From Eopsaltria australis (taxonomy: Eukaryota; Chordata; Aves; Passeriformes; Petroicidae), in the NCBI GenBank assembly GCA_034509425.1, contig JAVTVJ010000499.1, forward strand, positions 455,995-519,994: a stretch of DNA of 64,000 nt, written 5' to 3'. Positions within the stretch are counted from its first letter, which is position 1. Every line of letters begins with the position of its first letter. Under the pieces are notes generated by a model, which did not search any database, was not told where the DNA came from, and saw only the letters and a list, made by a program, of their open reading frames with translations. Of this stretch, positions 23,319-35,981 are shown one piece after another. The translations under genes and the position numbers were made by a program.

Positions 23319-25010
23319 GGGGTCTGGGCCAGACCTGAGCACCACAGTAGTCCCTTGTCTCTGACAGTCCAGCAGTACAGTGAGGTCCTCCTGCACAGAC
23401 AGGATCCCAGCCTGCTCCTGATCCAGAGCCAGGATCCCTCTGGCTGCTATCTTAGGACGCCTGCACTGAAAGCCATGGTGCAGGAAGGTGTTGGGAGCAG
23501 GTTTGAATGCACTGCTGGTGACCCCCAGACTGATACAGCTGCACCTGCAGTCAGAGCTGCACCTGCAGCCTCCTGCCTGAGCCCCTTGCAGCTGCAGGTT
23601 GGTCTGTGAACAGAGCAAACCTTGGCCTGTGCAAGCTCTGATCACACATCCTGCAGGGGTGAGGGTGTGATCCAGATCAGAAACCATTCCTCAACATGAC
23701 AGCATTGTAAATCCAGTTTCATAAACCTGACGTGGGAGCTGTGTTTGATTACACACAGAACTTCTTGGGGATTTTCCCAGGGTTAGAAAGGGACAGGAGC
23801 CTTCAGACTTCAATGATCCATTTTCATATTTACCAGACCAGCTCTAGCTAATCCTGGATGCAAGTCTGACATACCCAAACAAAACGCTGCTGTCTGTGCT
23901 GGAACACTCACTGAGTGAAACAAAATACCCTCTAAGAAAATCATGGAAGGCAAGAAAATCCAAGGACTCGACTGACACTACCAAATATGCAGGGCAGCAT
24001 TTACATGACACAAACCCATGGCATCTCAGGGCTGGGTTCTGCCTAAATCTGGGTAGTTCTGCCCAAATCTGGGTGGCTCTGCTGCTGCCCCCCTGCTCCC
24101 TGTAAGGGATGCGTTTGTTTGGCTGCCGCTCTTGGCGAGACTGACTCCACTCTGAGGTTCTGCTGAACAAAGCTCTGATTTATTTCTGCAGAGACATCAA
24201 TATTGAAAATACCACCTCCTGAAAATTAATAGAGTCTCTGAGAAGCAGGAAGTTATTCTCCCACTGCATCTCTGCCATCACTCAAAGCATGGCCTTTATC
24301 ATGGAACACATGAAGGATTAACTCTGACTCCGTGGTACCAAATTAGAAACGTCTTGGAAATTAACTCAACTTTCATGAAAGCTTCTGCCAGACCTAAAAG
24401 CCGAAGACACTTGAAAGTAAATATATCATGAACAATTTGGCAGTATCAGCTTCTTCACACTGACATTTAATATTGACTCTGAGAGATCAAAACCCTCCAA
24501 AAAAAAATCTCCATTGTCAGGGAGTCTGCTCCTGTCACTGCAGCGAGGTTCAGCCTGGAATTTCTTGAATTCCCTTCTCATCAGCCTTAGACAGAGTTCT
24601 CTCTCTGAGAACTCTTTTGAGTTTCGCAGCTCTGTGTTTGTACACTCCTGACCCCGACCTGTTACTGCCAATGGAAAACAAACAGCAGAAAACATTGGAT
24701 AACCTCCACTATTTCATGTCCCAGAAGGCTGTCCCTACTCCCTTGAACAGTGAGTTGAAGGCACTCTAGTGAGGAATTGATTATTCTCTACCTTGTCTGT
24801 TTAAAATCTGATTTTCCTCCAGAACTTAAGCACTTTAATATAAGGAATTATAAAGGATAGCTAATTAAAATAATCTGAGGGCCTACTCAGTGTTTAAAAC
24901 CAACTGAAGGTGAAGCTGCTCCCTTTCAGACTCAGAGCCCTTTGAAATCAGACAGATTTTAAACAGAGGGACCTGCGTTTTCCCAAATTTCTGCATTCCC
25001 CCCTTTCCAG
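23319..25010. other. Unique non-coding sequence
   Basis: No gene was recognised. A 20-bp tandem duplication lies at 24036-24075 and is listed separately. Confidence 0.55.
24036..24075. repeat. 20-bp tandem duplication
   Basis: Two head-to-tail units differing at two positions (GTTCTGCCTAAATCTGGGTA, then the same with CCC and a final G). A third partial start follows (GCTCTGC). Confidence 0.85.
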
Positions 25011-25338
25011 CACCTAAAGGGGGCTTACAAGAAGGCTGGAGAGGGACTTTTCACAAGGGAATGTAGTGACAGCACAAGAGGCAATGGCTTTAAGGGGAAG
25101 GAGGGCAGGGTTAGATGGGATATTGGGAAGGAATTGTTCCCTGGGAGGGTGGGCAGGCCCTGGCACAGGGTGCCCAGAGAAGCTGTGGCTGCCCCTGGAT
25201 CCCTGGCAGTGTCCAAGGCCAGGTTGGACAGTGGGGCTTGGAGCAGCCTGGGACAGTGGAAGGTGTCCCTGCCCATGGCAGGAGTGGCACTGGATGGGAT
25301 TTAAGGTCCCTCCAACCCAAACCAGTCTGGGATTCTCT
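25011..25338 (+). mobile_element. CR1 LINE 3' fragment, group 1 (long variant)
   Basis: Sense CR1 from 'GCACCTAAAGGGGGCTTACA' (the 'cctgaaggggcctacaag' block) through 'GATGGGATATTGGGAAGGAA' and 'GCCCAGAGAAGCTGTGGCTG' to 'AAGGTCCCTCCAACCCAAAC' and 'GGGATTCTCTGA'. From 25115 its first ~155 bp differ from the copy at 50360 at only about four sites. It is 5'-truncated and inactive. Confidence 0.95.
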
Positions 25339-28300
25339 GAATGTACTGCACAGACACACTGAAGATTCCTGCTTTTCTCTCCTGGAGAGATCTCAACGAC
25401 CTTGTTAACTGCGGGAATTTCTTGGAGAGCTCAACCATCCTCTGCAAAGCATCACTTCCAGTCTAAAGAAACAAATGAGCACTTTAAAATCCTTCTTCCA
25501 CTGGCAGTTCCAGTCTCTGCAGCAACCACATAAATAGAGCAACATAAAAATGTCTAAGATGACCAATTGGTAATATTCTTAATTGACTATAATAGCAAAG
25601 ATTTACAGTTCATTTATCTGCACGTAATTTCAAGTAACTCTTAATATTTTTTATCATTTTTTAAAAGCAGAAAACTGGATGCAAATTGAGTTCATAGATA
25701 CATCAGGTAATATAGACCTGGCACAATAAAAAGGATGAGCTTGAAGAGAATATGGGTTTAGTTCTTAAATTTGTGAAGCATAACATAAGAAATGCATCTC
25801 ATTTCACTTTTAAAGCAACCTGAGCAACACACCATCTTTTTTGCAAGCAATTACTCCCCACCCACTGCGACTGTGAGGACAAGAAGTTTGCAAGGACAAA
25901 CTCTGTGTTGGTTAGGAAAGGTCCAAGTGCAAAAGAATTACATGGACCAGCTTTATCTTTCAGCCATTTCACCTCAGCACAGGCAGAACAAAAATCCCAT
26001 TGGCATTAAAAGCACTGAAGATCAGAGCCTCGGGACACAACCGAAATGTGAGCTGTACTTTTGGGATATTTAATTATCATTGCAGGAAAATGAGGTCTTG
26101 ATTCCATCGCTTAATTTTAGATCTCCCAACCTATACAGAGACAAGGTCAGTTGTGAAAATGCTCTTCCAGGAGCCACAGTCAAATCAATAGATAAGAAAA
26201 TGTATTTCTAGGTTTGCTTTTTTTATTTTTTAAAATATTACCATTCATGCTCCACAGAAAGCTACAGAAGAAATGGCCAATTATAACTCAGCACAATCAT
26301 GTCCTTCTCTTCTGTTTCACCTTCTACATCTCTGGAATGAATCTCACGCTAATGGCAAAAGCTGGTTTTTTCTCCGTAACAAACAAAGGAATTAAATGAT
26401 CTCCAAATCATCAGTGGTTTTCTCCAAGAATACAAATAAATGAAACAACAGCACTATGGCAACTTTTGAAAAGCATGGCTGAAATTTGAATCATTCAAGC
26501 AAATCTGGTAAATCACTCCCAATAATCCATCCTCAAGTACTTTAGGAAACTCAAAGGCCAATTAGCCCTTACATTTTTTTTTTTTTGCAAGAAAACTTCT
26601 GTGGTGAAAAATGACTTGCCATGATCTGGAACTTAGAAAATAAAGAAAGAAGTTGCTAAATTAGCTTATTTGCCTTGAGAGTCAGCCCAGGAACTGGATG
26701 TACCCACTGTCTGGGCTCTCACAGAGCCAGGGACTTGTTCAGACTGGGAGCCCTTGAACTTTTGATTGGCTTTCTTTGGTTCTCAGTCTGTTGCTTTGTT
26801 AAATCCCATGGGAAATCAGCAATAGGTTGCTTGATTTGATAGGGGAGATGATCCTATTTCTCTTCTCTTGTCCCAAAGCCACCTCATTTGCTGTCCTCAA
26901 GCTGGAATTTTGCCAGATCCCTTCCTGTGTTTCTCTTTTTTCCCCTACCCAGTGAGGTCTCTGGATCACGAATTGCCTTTTCCTCCCTGCTTCCTACAGA
27001 TCTTGACGCACCCAGTCTTGTCTTTTCTGTCTCAGCCTTTGAGAGTTTGGATCAAGCTTTTATACACTACAACTTCCTCAAAACCATATGTTAAGGTTAA
27101 CAGATTTTGGGGTGTTTTTTTCCTGTTTTATAATCCAACGCTGCAATGCATCCACAGGCTGTGCACACACACACCAGTGCACACTTCCTCTGGGAATTTC
27201 CAATTTCTCTGACCCCCTGGAGAAAGGGACACTTCTGTGCCACTAAGTTTTGTGAAAAATGTCCTGTTTGTTTGTGCTTGATTATAAACATTTCCCTTTT
27301 AACCCATCTATTGACAAGATGTGCTGGTGTTTTTATCACTTATTTGTATTCAGACCCCAGCACAATCTATCATTTATATGGCACACATATTTGTTAGTGA
27401 TTTTAGATAAATTTTGTAATTAGATGTGTGGGATAACAGTTCCTGGCTGTTCTTGAAAAGTTTCTTTGGGAGAGAACAGCTGTAATTTGCAATTTTGGTA
27501 TGACAGCTCTGCATGTACGGACCAAATAAAATGATAATAAATGGCATCAACTGTAACTCATAAAATGTAATGAGGTACTAAAAATGCAAATATTGGAGCA
27601 GTTTATAATTTGACCTGCTACAGAATTCAGCATCAGGAGCATCACAATGGTCAAATCTCATGGACACTTCTCTTAAAATCTAAATTCACTTATTTTTTAT
27701 AAGGTATAAATTAAAGCACAACTGACAATGAGTCCAGGTTGCATTTCTGCATTTCTAAACCAACTCTTGCCATCTTTTGCTTTTTTTCCATCCAAAGCTC
27801 CCCAATCACTCAGCTAAAATCACGTTTGGATCTGAAAAATCTCTGCTTATGGCATTTCTTCCACCCACATAAGATCAAAGTTTGGTTCAAGCATTTTTAG
27901 TTCCAATAAGGGCAGGATCTGGACTCATTTCGTGCCTGCACACCATTCTGCCTTCCCTAGTTTTTGCCAGATTTTGTTCCTATTTTGCTCTACCTCCTTA
28001 GGATTGATTCATCATCACTGATTCATCCCAAGGCTCAGGAGGTTCTTTTGAACTGCTCACAGATTTCTCTCTCTTTTTAAGATGAATCTATTTACTGGGG
28101 AAGACATAAATACGTCTTCTACAAGGCCATTTAAAGTCCCAGTTTTGGTCACCTTAAGGAATAGGGGAGAAAGGCACCAGTGTAACTGATCAATTGTTGC
28201 ATGTGCTTTGTACACAAAGAGGAGTTTGATCTGTTTTCTTCCCCTTTCAGTGTGAATATAATCTTTGTACAGGAGAAAAATGGAGAGATTTTCTGGCAAG

Positions 28301-28697
28301 AGTTCCAAACTGCCCTTTCCTCACCTCTGCTTAATTCATTTTGTCCTGTCAAACATCCCGTCAGGTCAGCAGATTATTAAGCAGGTACCCAGCAGTGCTC
28401 AGGGCATGCCCTCCATGCCCTTCTCACTCCACTGAGGAGTCCATTCAGCTTTGCCTTCAGCAGGACCCAAGGCTTGCAGGGAAGGGCACATTTGAACCCT
28501 CTGGTGAAACCAATCCCACTGAACGTGGAGACAATCCCCATAAAAATCCACCAGAGGAGGTCAAAGCAAGGCACTGCAAAACAACAAGCAAAAAATTAAA
28601 GAGAACAAACCCAGCAGAGGGAAACCCCAAACAGAATTGTCTTGTCCTTTAGGATGGATTTATTTTATCTGTTTGCAATGTATTAGTGGCAGCACCA
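25339..28697. other. 3.4-kb unique AT-rich block
   Basis: No gene or repeat family was seen. A T13 run lies at about 26574-26586, and short (CA)n near 27165. The 27405-27610 part is listed as a candidate conserved element. Confidence 0.55.
27405..27610. promoter_or_regulatory. Candidate conserved non-coding element
   Basis: Repeat-free AT-rich block with 'GAGAACAGCTGTAATTTGCA' (E-box CAGCTG plus TAATTT) near 27472, 'GGTATGACAGCTC' near 27497 (TGACAG core typical of TALE homeodomain sites) and 'AAATGCAAAT' near 27583 (octamer-like). Inferred from motif texture only. Confidence 0.22.
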
Positions 28698-29100
28698 TGG
28701 AATCACAGAATCCTTACAGTTGGGAAAGGCCTCCAAGATAACCAAGTCCAGCAGCCAAACAGAGCCACCATCCTGTTTGCCACCAAACCATGTCCCCAAG
28801 TGCCACATCCACGTGTTTTTTTAACAGTTCCAGGGATGGGCACTCCAAAGCTCCCTGGGCAGCCCCTGCCAAGGCCTGAGCAGCCTTTGCATGGAGAAAT
28901 TCCTGCTGCTGTCCAAGCTGAGCCTCCCCTGGCCCAGCTTGAGGCCGTTTCCCCTTGTCCTGTCCCTGTTCCCTGGCAGCAGAGTCCGACCCCCCTGGCT
29001 GCCCCCTCCTGTCAGGGACTTGTGCAGAGCCACAAGGTCCCCCCTGAGCCTCCTTTTCTCCAGGCTCAGCCCCTTCCCCAGCTCCCTCAGCCACTCCTGA
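28698..29100 (-). mobile_element. CR1 LINE 3' fragment, group 2 head with 'ACATGGTTT' tail
   Basis: Antisense CR1. Its tail is 'GGAATCACAGAATCCTTACA', then 'CCAAACCATGTCCCCAAGTG' and 'CCACATCCACGTGTTTTTTT'. The head is the shared group 2 head ('GGCACTCCAAAGCTCCCTGG', 'CTGAGCAGCCTTTGCATGGA', 'GGGACTTGTGCAGAGCCACA'). A 112-codon minus-strand frame (29159-28821) reads the ORF2 C-terminus: LRELGKGLSLEKRRLRGDL, then RGNGLKLGQGRLSLD and LPRELW. It is inactive, with the endonuclease and polymerase parts missing. Confidence 0.95.
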
Positions 29101-32100
29101 GTGCCCAGAGCTGCAGACAAGCTCAACATCCCTGGACACTGTTGTGTAATCCTGGGCACCTCAGTGTGGAGCCAGGCAAAAATCAGGGAAGCTCAATGCC
29201 TTCGTGAGGAGATTGCCAGTGTCTCACTGACACAGGCTATGGACACCTGGGTACTTCCAGCTCTAAACCCTCATTCCTCACTTTGCCATTAAAATTCGTC
29301 CCAGGGAAGAGAGACCTTACAAGAAATGCACGTCGTTCATCAACTTCTGCAATTAGGCAGCACTCAGCAGGCCTCAGGGCATTCCTTTGATGCAGCACTG
29401 GTTCTTCCGTAGGAATATTTGATGTACAAACCACTTTTTCCCTGCTAAGTGCTACTTCAGGCAGCACTAAAACAGTTAAACACTGGCTCTCCCTCCAGTG
29501 CTCTCACTTATTGTGACTCAGGGTTTATCTCTTTAGCCAGACAGGTCATTAATTTTCCCAGGTGTTTATTATCCACATGAAATGTCCTATTCCACTGGTA
29601 TCAAGTGTTTTATATCTGTGGCTTTGCCTGTGTGAAATCAGTGAGATGACCAAAGACCTTGATATTATCCTGACGTTATTACTCAATATGACATCTCTAT
29701 GTCTTGGTCCCCTGAGCATAGTAAAAGTAGTTTTATAGTCAATTTTGTTGCCAAATAAATCAAGCCATAATCCCCTTGCCCCTCCAAAATCCATGATTTT
29801 TTCTTTTCCTGAGGTAGTGTAGGCACCAAAAGACATACTATACGGCTGCCTACTAAACTTCAGACTCCCAAAGTAGATGATGGATTGCTGCCATTTATTA
29901 GACAACTCAACTTACTATAGGTGCCAAATCACATAAAATCTTGAGATCTTGTTCTCAGACTCCAATTTGGGAGAGCATGCTCCCTTCCCAAAGACCCTGC
30001 TTTTAATGTTAAAAGCCAAGTATGACAGTTTTATCCATTAACTAATGCCTACATTTTCAGAGGAGGGATGGGTGGCCATATGTCATAGGAAATTGGTAGT
30101 AAATCTTTTTCTTTTCCTGGCACACTCTGGAAGCTTTTTTAGATCCCTGTCCTCTCAGAAGAGCAAGGATAACAACGCAGCAATGTATCCTTCAGCTACA
30201 CAGTATGGATTTCTTTTTATTTTTAATTTTTTTCCCCTTTTTAATACACACTTGTAAATGCTTCTTCCCCTGCAGCAGGGTGTCAGTCTCTGAGAATGGA
30301 GATCTCAGTTACAGCTTCATTTTACACTCTTTCTTCACATTCCTGGGACTCATCTTTGTTAGCATCTTGCTTTTGTCTCCTCTCAATGGCACCAGTGCCA
30401 AGGACAATTATGCCTTTCATGCCATCCAGCACATTCTTGCTTTGTTTTCTTCTCCGTTTTTTACTTGCATCTGCTAAAAAACTCCTTTTCAACCAGAGGC
30501 TCTGCCTGTATCCATCTCTTGAGCTTCCTGACAGCTTCACTCCTCAGCAGCTTTATTTTGCATGGTCTTCATCTTTCCTGCCCTGGGGGTTACACCACGG
30601 CTGGCCTGTCACCTTGCCCCTCTCTCCAAGACACGACATGCACCGATTTCCATGAAAACTATCCCTTCTGAGGGTAAAGAGACCAGTAGAAAGAGGAAAG
30701 TAAGAGGTGAGTGATAAAAGTAGGTGAAGGTAAGTAAAAAGACGAGAAATAAATACCAATAGTAACTAAAAAGGGCAAAGGGAGAGGTTTGTGCTGGAAA
30801 TGCTCTTGTTTGACAGGAATCTGCTTTAAGGGCACAGAAAGTGTTGGACTTCTGCACAGCCCAGGGTGTGACTGCACTCTCCATGCACTGCTTTAGTGAC
30901 ACACACACCCAGGAGCCAAGGACACCATGGGAAGCAGCCAATTTGCAGACAAGCAGGCATCCAAAAGGGGAGGAGGATTCCAAATGCAGCTGGGGATAAA
31001 TGAACGGATCTGGATGGAGAATGCAGCGTGCAGCTGGGGCTGCAGACAATGCACCCTGCCTCAAGGAATGGGGCTCTACAAAAGGAAGCAGCCAGACTTG
31101 GATGGGATTTTTCCCTCAGCTATAGTCCCATCTCTCCTGGAAGCCATCACTGTAATGGCAAAGGCTTGAACAGCCACTGCAGCCCTCAAACAGCTTTCAT
31201 ATTTTCACCAAAACCATCTAAAACCAAACAACATTAACTCAGCCGGTGCAAGAGCTGTGTTGTGCTTGTCCTCAACTGCAACTTCTGAAAACAAGGGAAC
31301 CAAATGAAAGCAATATGCAAATGGAGCCTTATCTCTGCCCCCACACGCCTGCAATGCACACACTCATTTGCCTTGGCATTATCTAGGAATGTCCTCCAGT
31401 GCAGCTCTGAGCTGCTGCCACACAATTAAACCCACATCTGTTAAATTTTATAAACTCTTTGTCCTTGATAACATCACCCTTTTCACACTCTGCTTTTATT
31501 TAACCATGTCTAAGCCCACAGACAAATCCATCTGCCACTTCATTCCTGTCAGTCGGGAGAAATCCAGGCCCTGTTTGCAATTATTTTACCCTTCTCTGTG
31601 AGTCCTCCAAAGCTACAGCTCCATAAGGAAACCACAGCTAATCCCAGGGTTAATTCAACCCAACCAACACAATGAAAACAGCTGGAGGGCCCAGAAATAA
31701 AAAGTTCACCCTGAACAGCTAACAATATGAAAATCACAAATTTAATCTTGCTCTGAGAACACTGGATAAACCAGGAAAAGACCTAAATGAAATAGAACTG
31801 CAACATGAACAAACATGAACTGTGGTAAGGTGAGAACCAGAAGACGACTGAACTTGCCCACAAATTTGGTATTAATGAATTGACAGATCTGACTTCTTCA
31901 CATCATCGAAAAATTAACCAGGTCTGAGGACAGAGTGGAAAACACTGAGTCTGACTGGTTGTTTTTAATGCTTGCATCTTGTAGCAGAGAGATTAAAATG
32001 GATTAAATGATGGGAGAAATTACTAATGTCAAATTATTAATGACATAATGATTAATGTCACAGCTACTTAAATGCATAATAGAACAGATTTCTTCAGAGC

Positions 32101-33136
32101 ACTTGCTTTCTGTGAAGAGTGGCTTTGTGAAACCAATCTAAATATTTTTGTCTCTGATTTATTACAGAGCTTTGCATGAATACTCCTCACAGGGGTCTTC
32201 CAAAAGGATTCTGGAGCTTCTGTATCAACTGCTGTGAAACACAGGCTTTCAGTAGTTGTGGTTTATCCAGATCATGCAGCTCAAATGTCCTTTCTGTAAT
32301 AAATCTCTTGTCACTTGCACTTCTCTCTTCCATGGCAGTGGACTTTGATACTGAAAACTGCCTGTTCATTCACCTTTTCTTAGAAAATAAAGTACCAAGC
32401 ACATCTCAGCCTCATTTTCTATATCATATGAAAGCATTCACTCTGGAAAAGGCAGAACATCTTTGGCCCTGGCATTTTTCAACCAGAGAACAGCCAGAGA
32501 GGCCATCTGAAGTGAGGACATGGATGCAGTACAGAGAAACATTTTTATTTAACCAGCTCTAAAATGCCAAGCACATGCTGAAGAAAAAGGTCCAGGGCAA
32601 AAGCTAACCAGCAGACAAGTTTATTTTTCTTTTGCTGTTTTTCCAGTATATGTATATATTTTTTAAATAACAACCTTTTAAAAGTTCAGACATATAAAAT
32701 TAAACAAACTGCCTGCAATTCAGCAACTCAGGCACAACCCATTGCTGACATTTGTTTTGTCATTAAGCAACAAAATTCAGTCACACCAAACCTCTACTCT
32801 TTACTAACCTTGATTACTGTTATGATCCAACCAAAACCAGTGTCCCCCAGGGGAGACAGCTCATTTGTCTGCCCTGCAAATCCAGCTCCCAGCTGCCTGT
32901 TCAGGACTTAATTGCAGACAACCAGCAAGAAGGAGACTGGGTAACTCCCATGGCTGACAAAAACAAGTTGAGGAGGTTTCTATAGCTGCTGCCTTCCAAT
33001 GACAGTCAGCCCCCCAGAAGTATATGATTAATGGAGACACGAGCATGGGAAGAGAAGGATGCAACAGGGAGTTGGATAATCAGATCTCTGGCATCAGTGA
33101 AAGACTTGCCACACATGAAGGACATGGATCTGCTGG
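29101..33136. other. 4-kb unique block
   Basis: No gene was recognised. The 30.1-30.7 kb part is pyrimidine-rich on the plus strand. A minus-strand frame at 30540-30322 contains a basic patch KKRRRKQSK but has no ATG and close upstream stops, so I do not call it. Confidence 0.5.
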
Positions 33137-33558
33137 ATGCTCCAGGACTGGAGCCCCTCTGCTCTGCAGCCAGGCTGGGAGAGCTGGGGGTGCTCACCTG
33201 GAGAGGAGAAAGCTCCAGGTAGAGCTCAGAGGCCCTTCCAGTGCCTAAAGAGCTCCAGGAGAGCTGGAGAGGGACTGGGGACAAGGGATGGAGGGACAGG
33301 ACACAGGGAATGGCTTCCCACTGCCAGAGGGCAGGGATAGATGGGATATTGGGAAGAAATCCTTCTCTGGGAGAGTGGGGAGGCCCTGGCACAGGGTGCC
33401 CAGAGAAGCTGTGGCTGCCCCTGGATCCCTGGCAGTGTCCAAGGCCAGGCTGGACAGGGCTTGGAGCAGCCTGGGATAGTGGAAGGTGTCCCTGCTCAGG
33501 TCTGGGAGTTGGATTTCACAGCCTTTTAAGGTCCCTTTCAACCCAAACCATTCCATGA
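33137..33558 (+). mobile_element. CR1 LINE 3' fragment, group 1 (short 'GACAGGGC' variant)
   Basis: Sense CR1. It begins 'TGCTCCAGGACTGGAGCCCC' and 'CAGGCTGGGAGAGCTGGGGG', the end-of-ORF2 region. It then follows 'GATGGGATATTGGGAAGAAA' and 'GCCCAGAGAAGCTGTGGCTG', and ends 'AAGGTCCCTTTCAACCCAAA' and 'CCATTCCATGATTTTTAAA'. A 63-codon frame at 33288-33479 reads the ORF2 C-terminus (GNGFPLPEGRDRWDIGKK, WHRVPREAV). The 3' UTR carries a small local change at 33493-33520 ('CTGCTCAGGTCTGGGAGTTG') in place of the usual CCATGGCAGGGG block. Confidence 0.95.
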
Positions 33559-35710
33559 TTTTTAAACCAGAACTCACAGAGTCTATGAAGTACCTACTGC
33601 AAGGTACCCTAATCCATATATTATTATTATTATTATTATTAATGATAATAAATTATTTATTCTATAATGAAGAAATAAAAGACAGAATATAACCCAAACT
33701 AAATCTTTTCTAAATCTGCCTTGAATACTAGGTATGAGTAAAGTTGAGGATGAGATAATGAGGCAACTTACATATCCCTACTCCTTATGAGAATCCCCCG
33801 AGCAGTTAAAACAAGGGATCCTTGCTGGGAGTGGAATGGAGATCATACCAAAGAGCAAAGGAAAGATACAGCATGGAAAACCAGAGCAATAGGCATGTAT
33901 GGAAACAACTGTGTGAGGGAAAAGTTCCCTTTAAGTCCTCTCAGAGCTGTTAACACATGAAAGACACGAGAAAATCCTCCAATTTAACTGCAGTAAAATA
34001 GGAGAAGCTGGAATAAAATCTCCATTATGACTTTAGTAGCGAAGATAAATGGAGAGGAAACAGTGCCTTGCTGTGGATCCCTAATTGGAGTCTCTAGTTA
34101 TCCCAAATAACTGGCACATTTGACTTCTCCCAGCAGGAGAATATGTGTCAATAATGCAATATTTTAGCCTACTAAACCCTCCAATGATCAAACATTGCAA
34201 AGGCTTTAGCAGTGCAGCAAAGCACAAGCACAAGTAGTCAGGGGCTGTAGACTGAGCCACATAACAAAGGATTGGCTCCAAGCAAGGCAAAAAAACAGGA
34301 CATCAAGTGGGAATGGGACTGACATGTCCCAAATCCTCGAGGAGAAGGGCCACATTCACGGGAATGCCTTCAGCAAAAGCAAAACAAGAGGTCATGTACT
34401 GAGTTCTGAAATGCTCTGACTCACAAGGAATTCCATATTTTCCACTGAAATGGCTACAAAAAGCCCCTCAGGAAGAGCAGGAAGCTCTTCAGGGAAGGGA
34501 CAGAAGGCAGTTCCAGGGCCTCTGGGTTAGGGGGCGATAAAAGCTGCTCAATCTCTCCCCTAAGCTCCATCCCCCACCTCTGGAGGTGAAGAACGACCTG
34601 TGGCCAGGGAGAGACACTGGCACAGCGTCCATAGGGAGGGGAAAACCCTGATACTGTGTTTTACTTGCAGCCTAAAAAAATGGTTCAGTATGAACACAAA
34701 ATATTTCCCGTTCTCTGTGATATTTATAAGGGGAGAAAAAGAATCCACAATTCCTTTTAAAGCAGAATGCATATGGATTTCCTGAACTCCAGGAGCTGCT
34801 GCTCTCCCCCAGCAGCCCAGTCCCAGGTTTATATTTGACTATCACTTGTGCCTTCAAATCAGAGACATATTCGTGCACTTCATAAAACAAATACAAGTGA
34901 AAATGAACACCTTTATCTTTACAGAGATGATGATCTTCTCCCTGTGGGATTATTGAATTGCCCTACTTATCATTCTCACTATTCTAAGACCTGTCATAAC
35001 ATTCCCAGAAATTTTTCCATTAACTTCCATGGAAATTGAGTTGCCTTCTTGGTTTTGGAGATTCTGTGTTCTCTGACTCAAATTGTTTTTGAAATGAATA
35101 AAAGCCTTTTTTTTTTTTTTTTGTATACGGGGAAAAGGATATTTTAAATGTAATACTCTTTTTTTCTTACTTTATTTTTTTATTAAATCAAAAGATTTTT
35201 CACCTTTTAAATCTAACTTCAGCTCAGCTTAACAAGAGCATAATCTTTGCTCTACCATGCCTTAGTAATGAATTCATTCCTGCAATATCCAGATCTGTTT
35301 ATCAGCAAAGAAAAGGGGCATTGCCTCTGTATTTTCCTGCTCTTTTCAGGGGTTTAGTGTGTTAAACCCCTGGACATGACAGAGCACAAAAGACTGCCAA
35401 GTGCCTGTAAACAAGAACAGCAAATGAATCATCCCAAAGTGGACAGGCAGGGAATAAAGGACTGGAATGGACCTCTCAGGACTCCCTGTGCTTTCCCCAG
35501 CCACCACTCACCAATCACTGCTTAAACACTTCCTCAATTTGCCAAGCTATTTATTAAAGCACAGGAACACCTTCTGTGCCTGTGCTTCCCCCAGTCCCTC
35601 TATTAGTTCCAAATAACCTCTTTCACCTCTGGAAGTTCAGTTCCTACCTCTGCTCCAGCAACTTTCCTGCTGCCTGAACAATACTGGGCTTAATCATTAC
35701 CTTTTGCAGC
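33559..35710. other. Unique AT-rich sequence
   Basis: Contains a (TTA)n run at about 33620-33641 and a T15 run at about 35108-35122. No gene was recognised. Confidence 0.55.
33620..33641. repeat. (TTA)n microsatellite
   Basis: About seven TTA units, followed by imperfect ATAATAAATTA sequence. Confidence 0.9.
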
Positions 35711-35981
35711 TGCCTTAAAACCCATCCAGTGCCACCCCTGCCACGGGCAGGGACACTTTCCACTGTCCCAGGCTGCTCCAAGCTCCATCCAACTTGGCCT
35801 TGGGCACTGCCAGGGATCCAGGGGCAGCCACAGCTTCTCTGGGCACCCTGTGCCAGGGCCTGCCCACTCTCCCAGGGAAGGATTTCTTCCCAATACCTCA
35901 CCTGAATTTCCCCTCTTTCAGTTTGTATCCATTGCTCCTTGCCCCGTCACTCCAGTGCCTGAGGAAGAGCCCTCTCCAACT
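35711..35981 (-). mobile_element. CR1 LINE 3' fragment lacking its extreme 3' tail
   Basis: Antisense CR1. It starts inside the 3' UTR ('TGCCTTAAAACCCATCCAGT'), without the GGTTTGGGTTGGAAGG terminal block that other copies have. It runs through 'CACAGCTTCTCTGGGCACCC' and a divergent head, 'CACCTGAATTTCCCCTCTTT' and 'CCATTGCTCCTTGCCCCGTC'. Loss of the very end suggests later deletion or an unusual insertion. Short variant at the 3-bp indel. Confidence 0.9.

Noticed and set aside
22890..23609. 239-codon open frame, the longest in the window
   Set aside because: It covers the CR1 segment at 22989-23318 in a frame that is not the ORF2 frame throughout. The remainder resembles nothing known.
30322..30540. 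Minus-strand frame with a basic patch KKRRRKQSK that could be an exon
   Set aside because: It starts at GTG with in-frame stops close upstream, no good splice acceptor was found, and no family was recognised. A protein search would settle it.
29101..33136. Search for LTRs, a retroviral pol or env remnant, or other DNA transposons across the window
   Set aside because: No paired long terminal repeats, primer-binding site or transposase motif was seen here or elsewhere. Every dispersed repeat I could identify is CR1.
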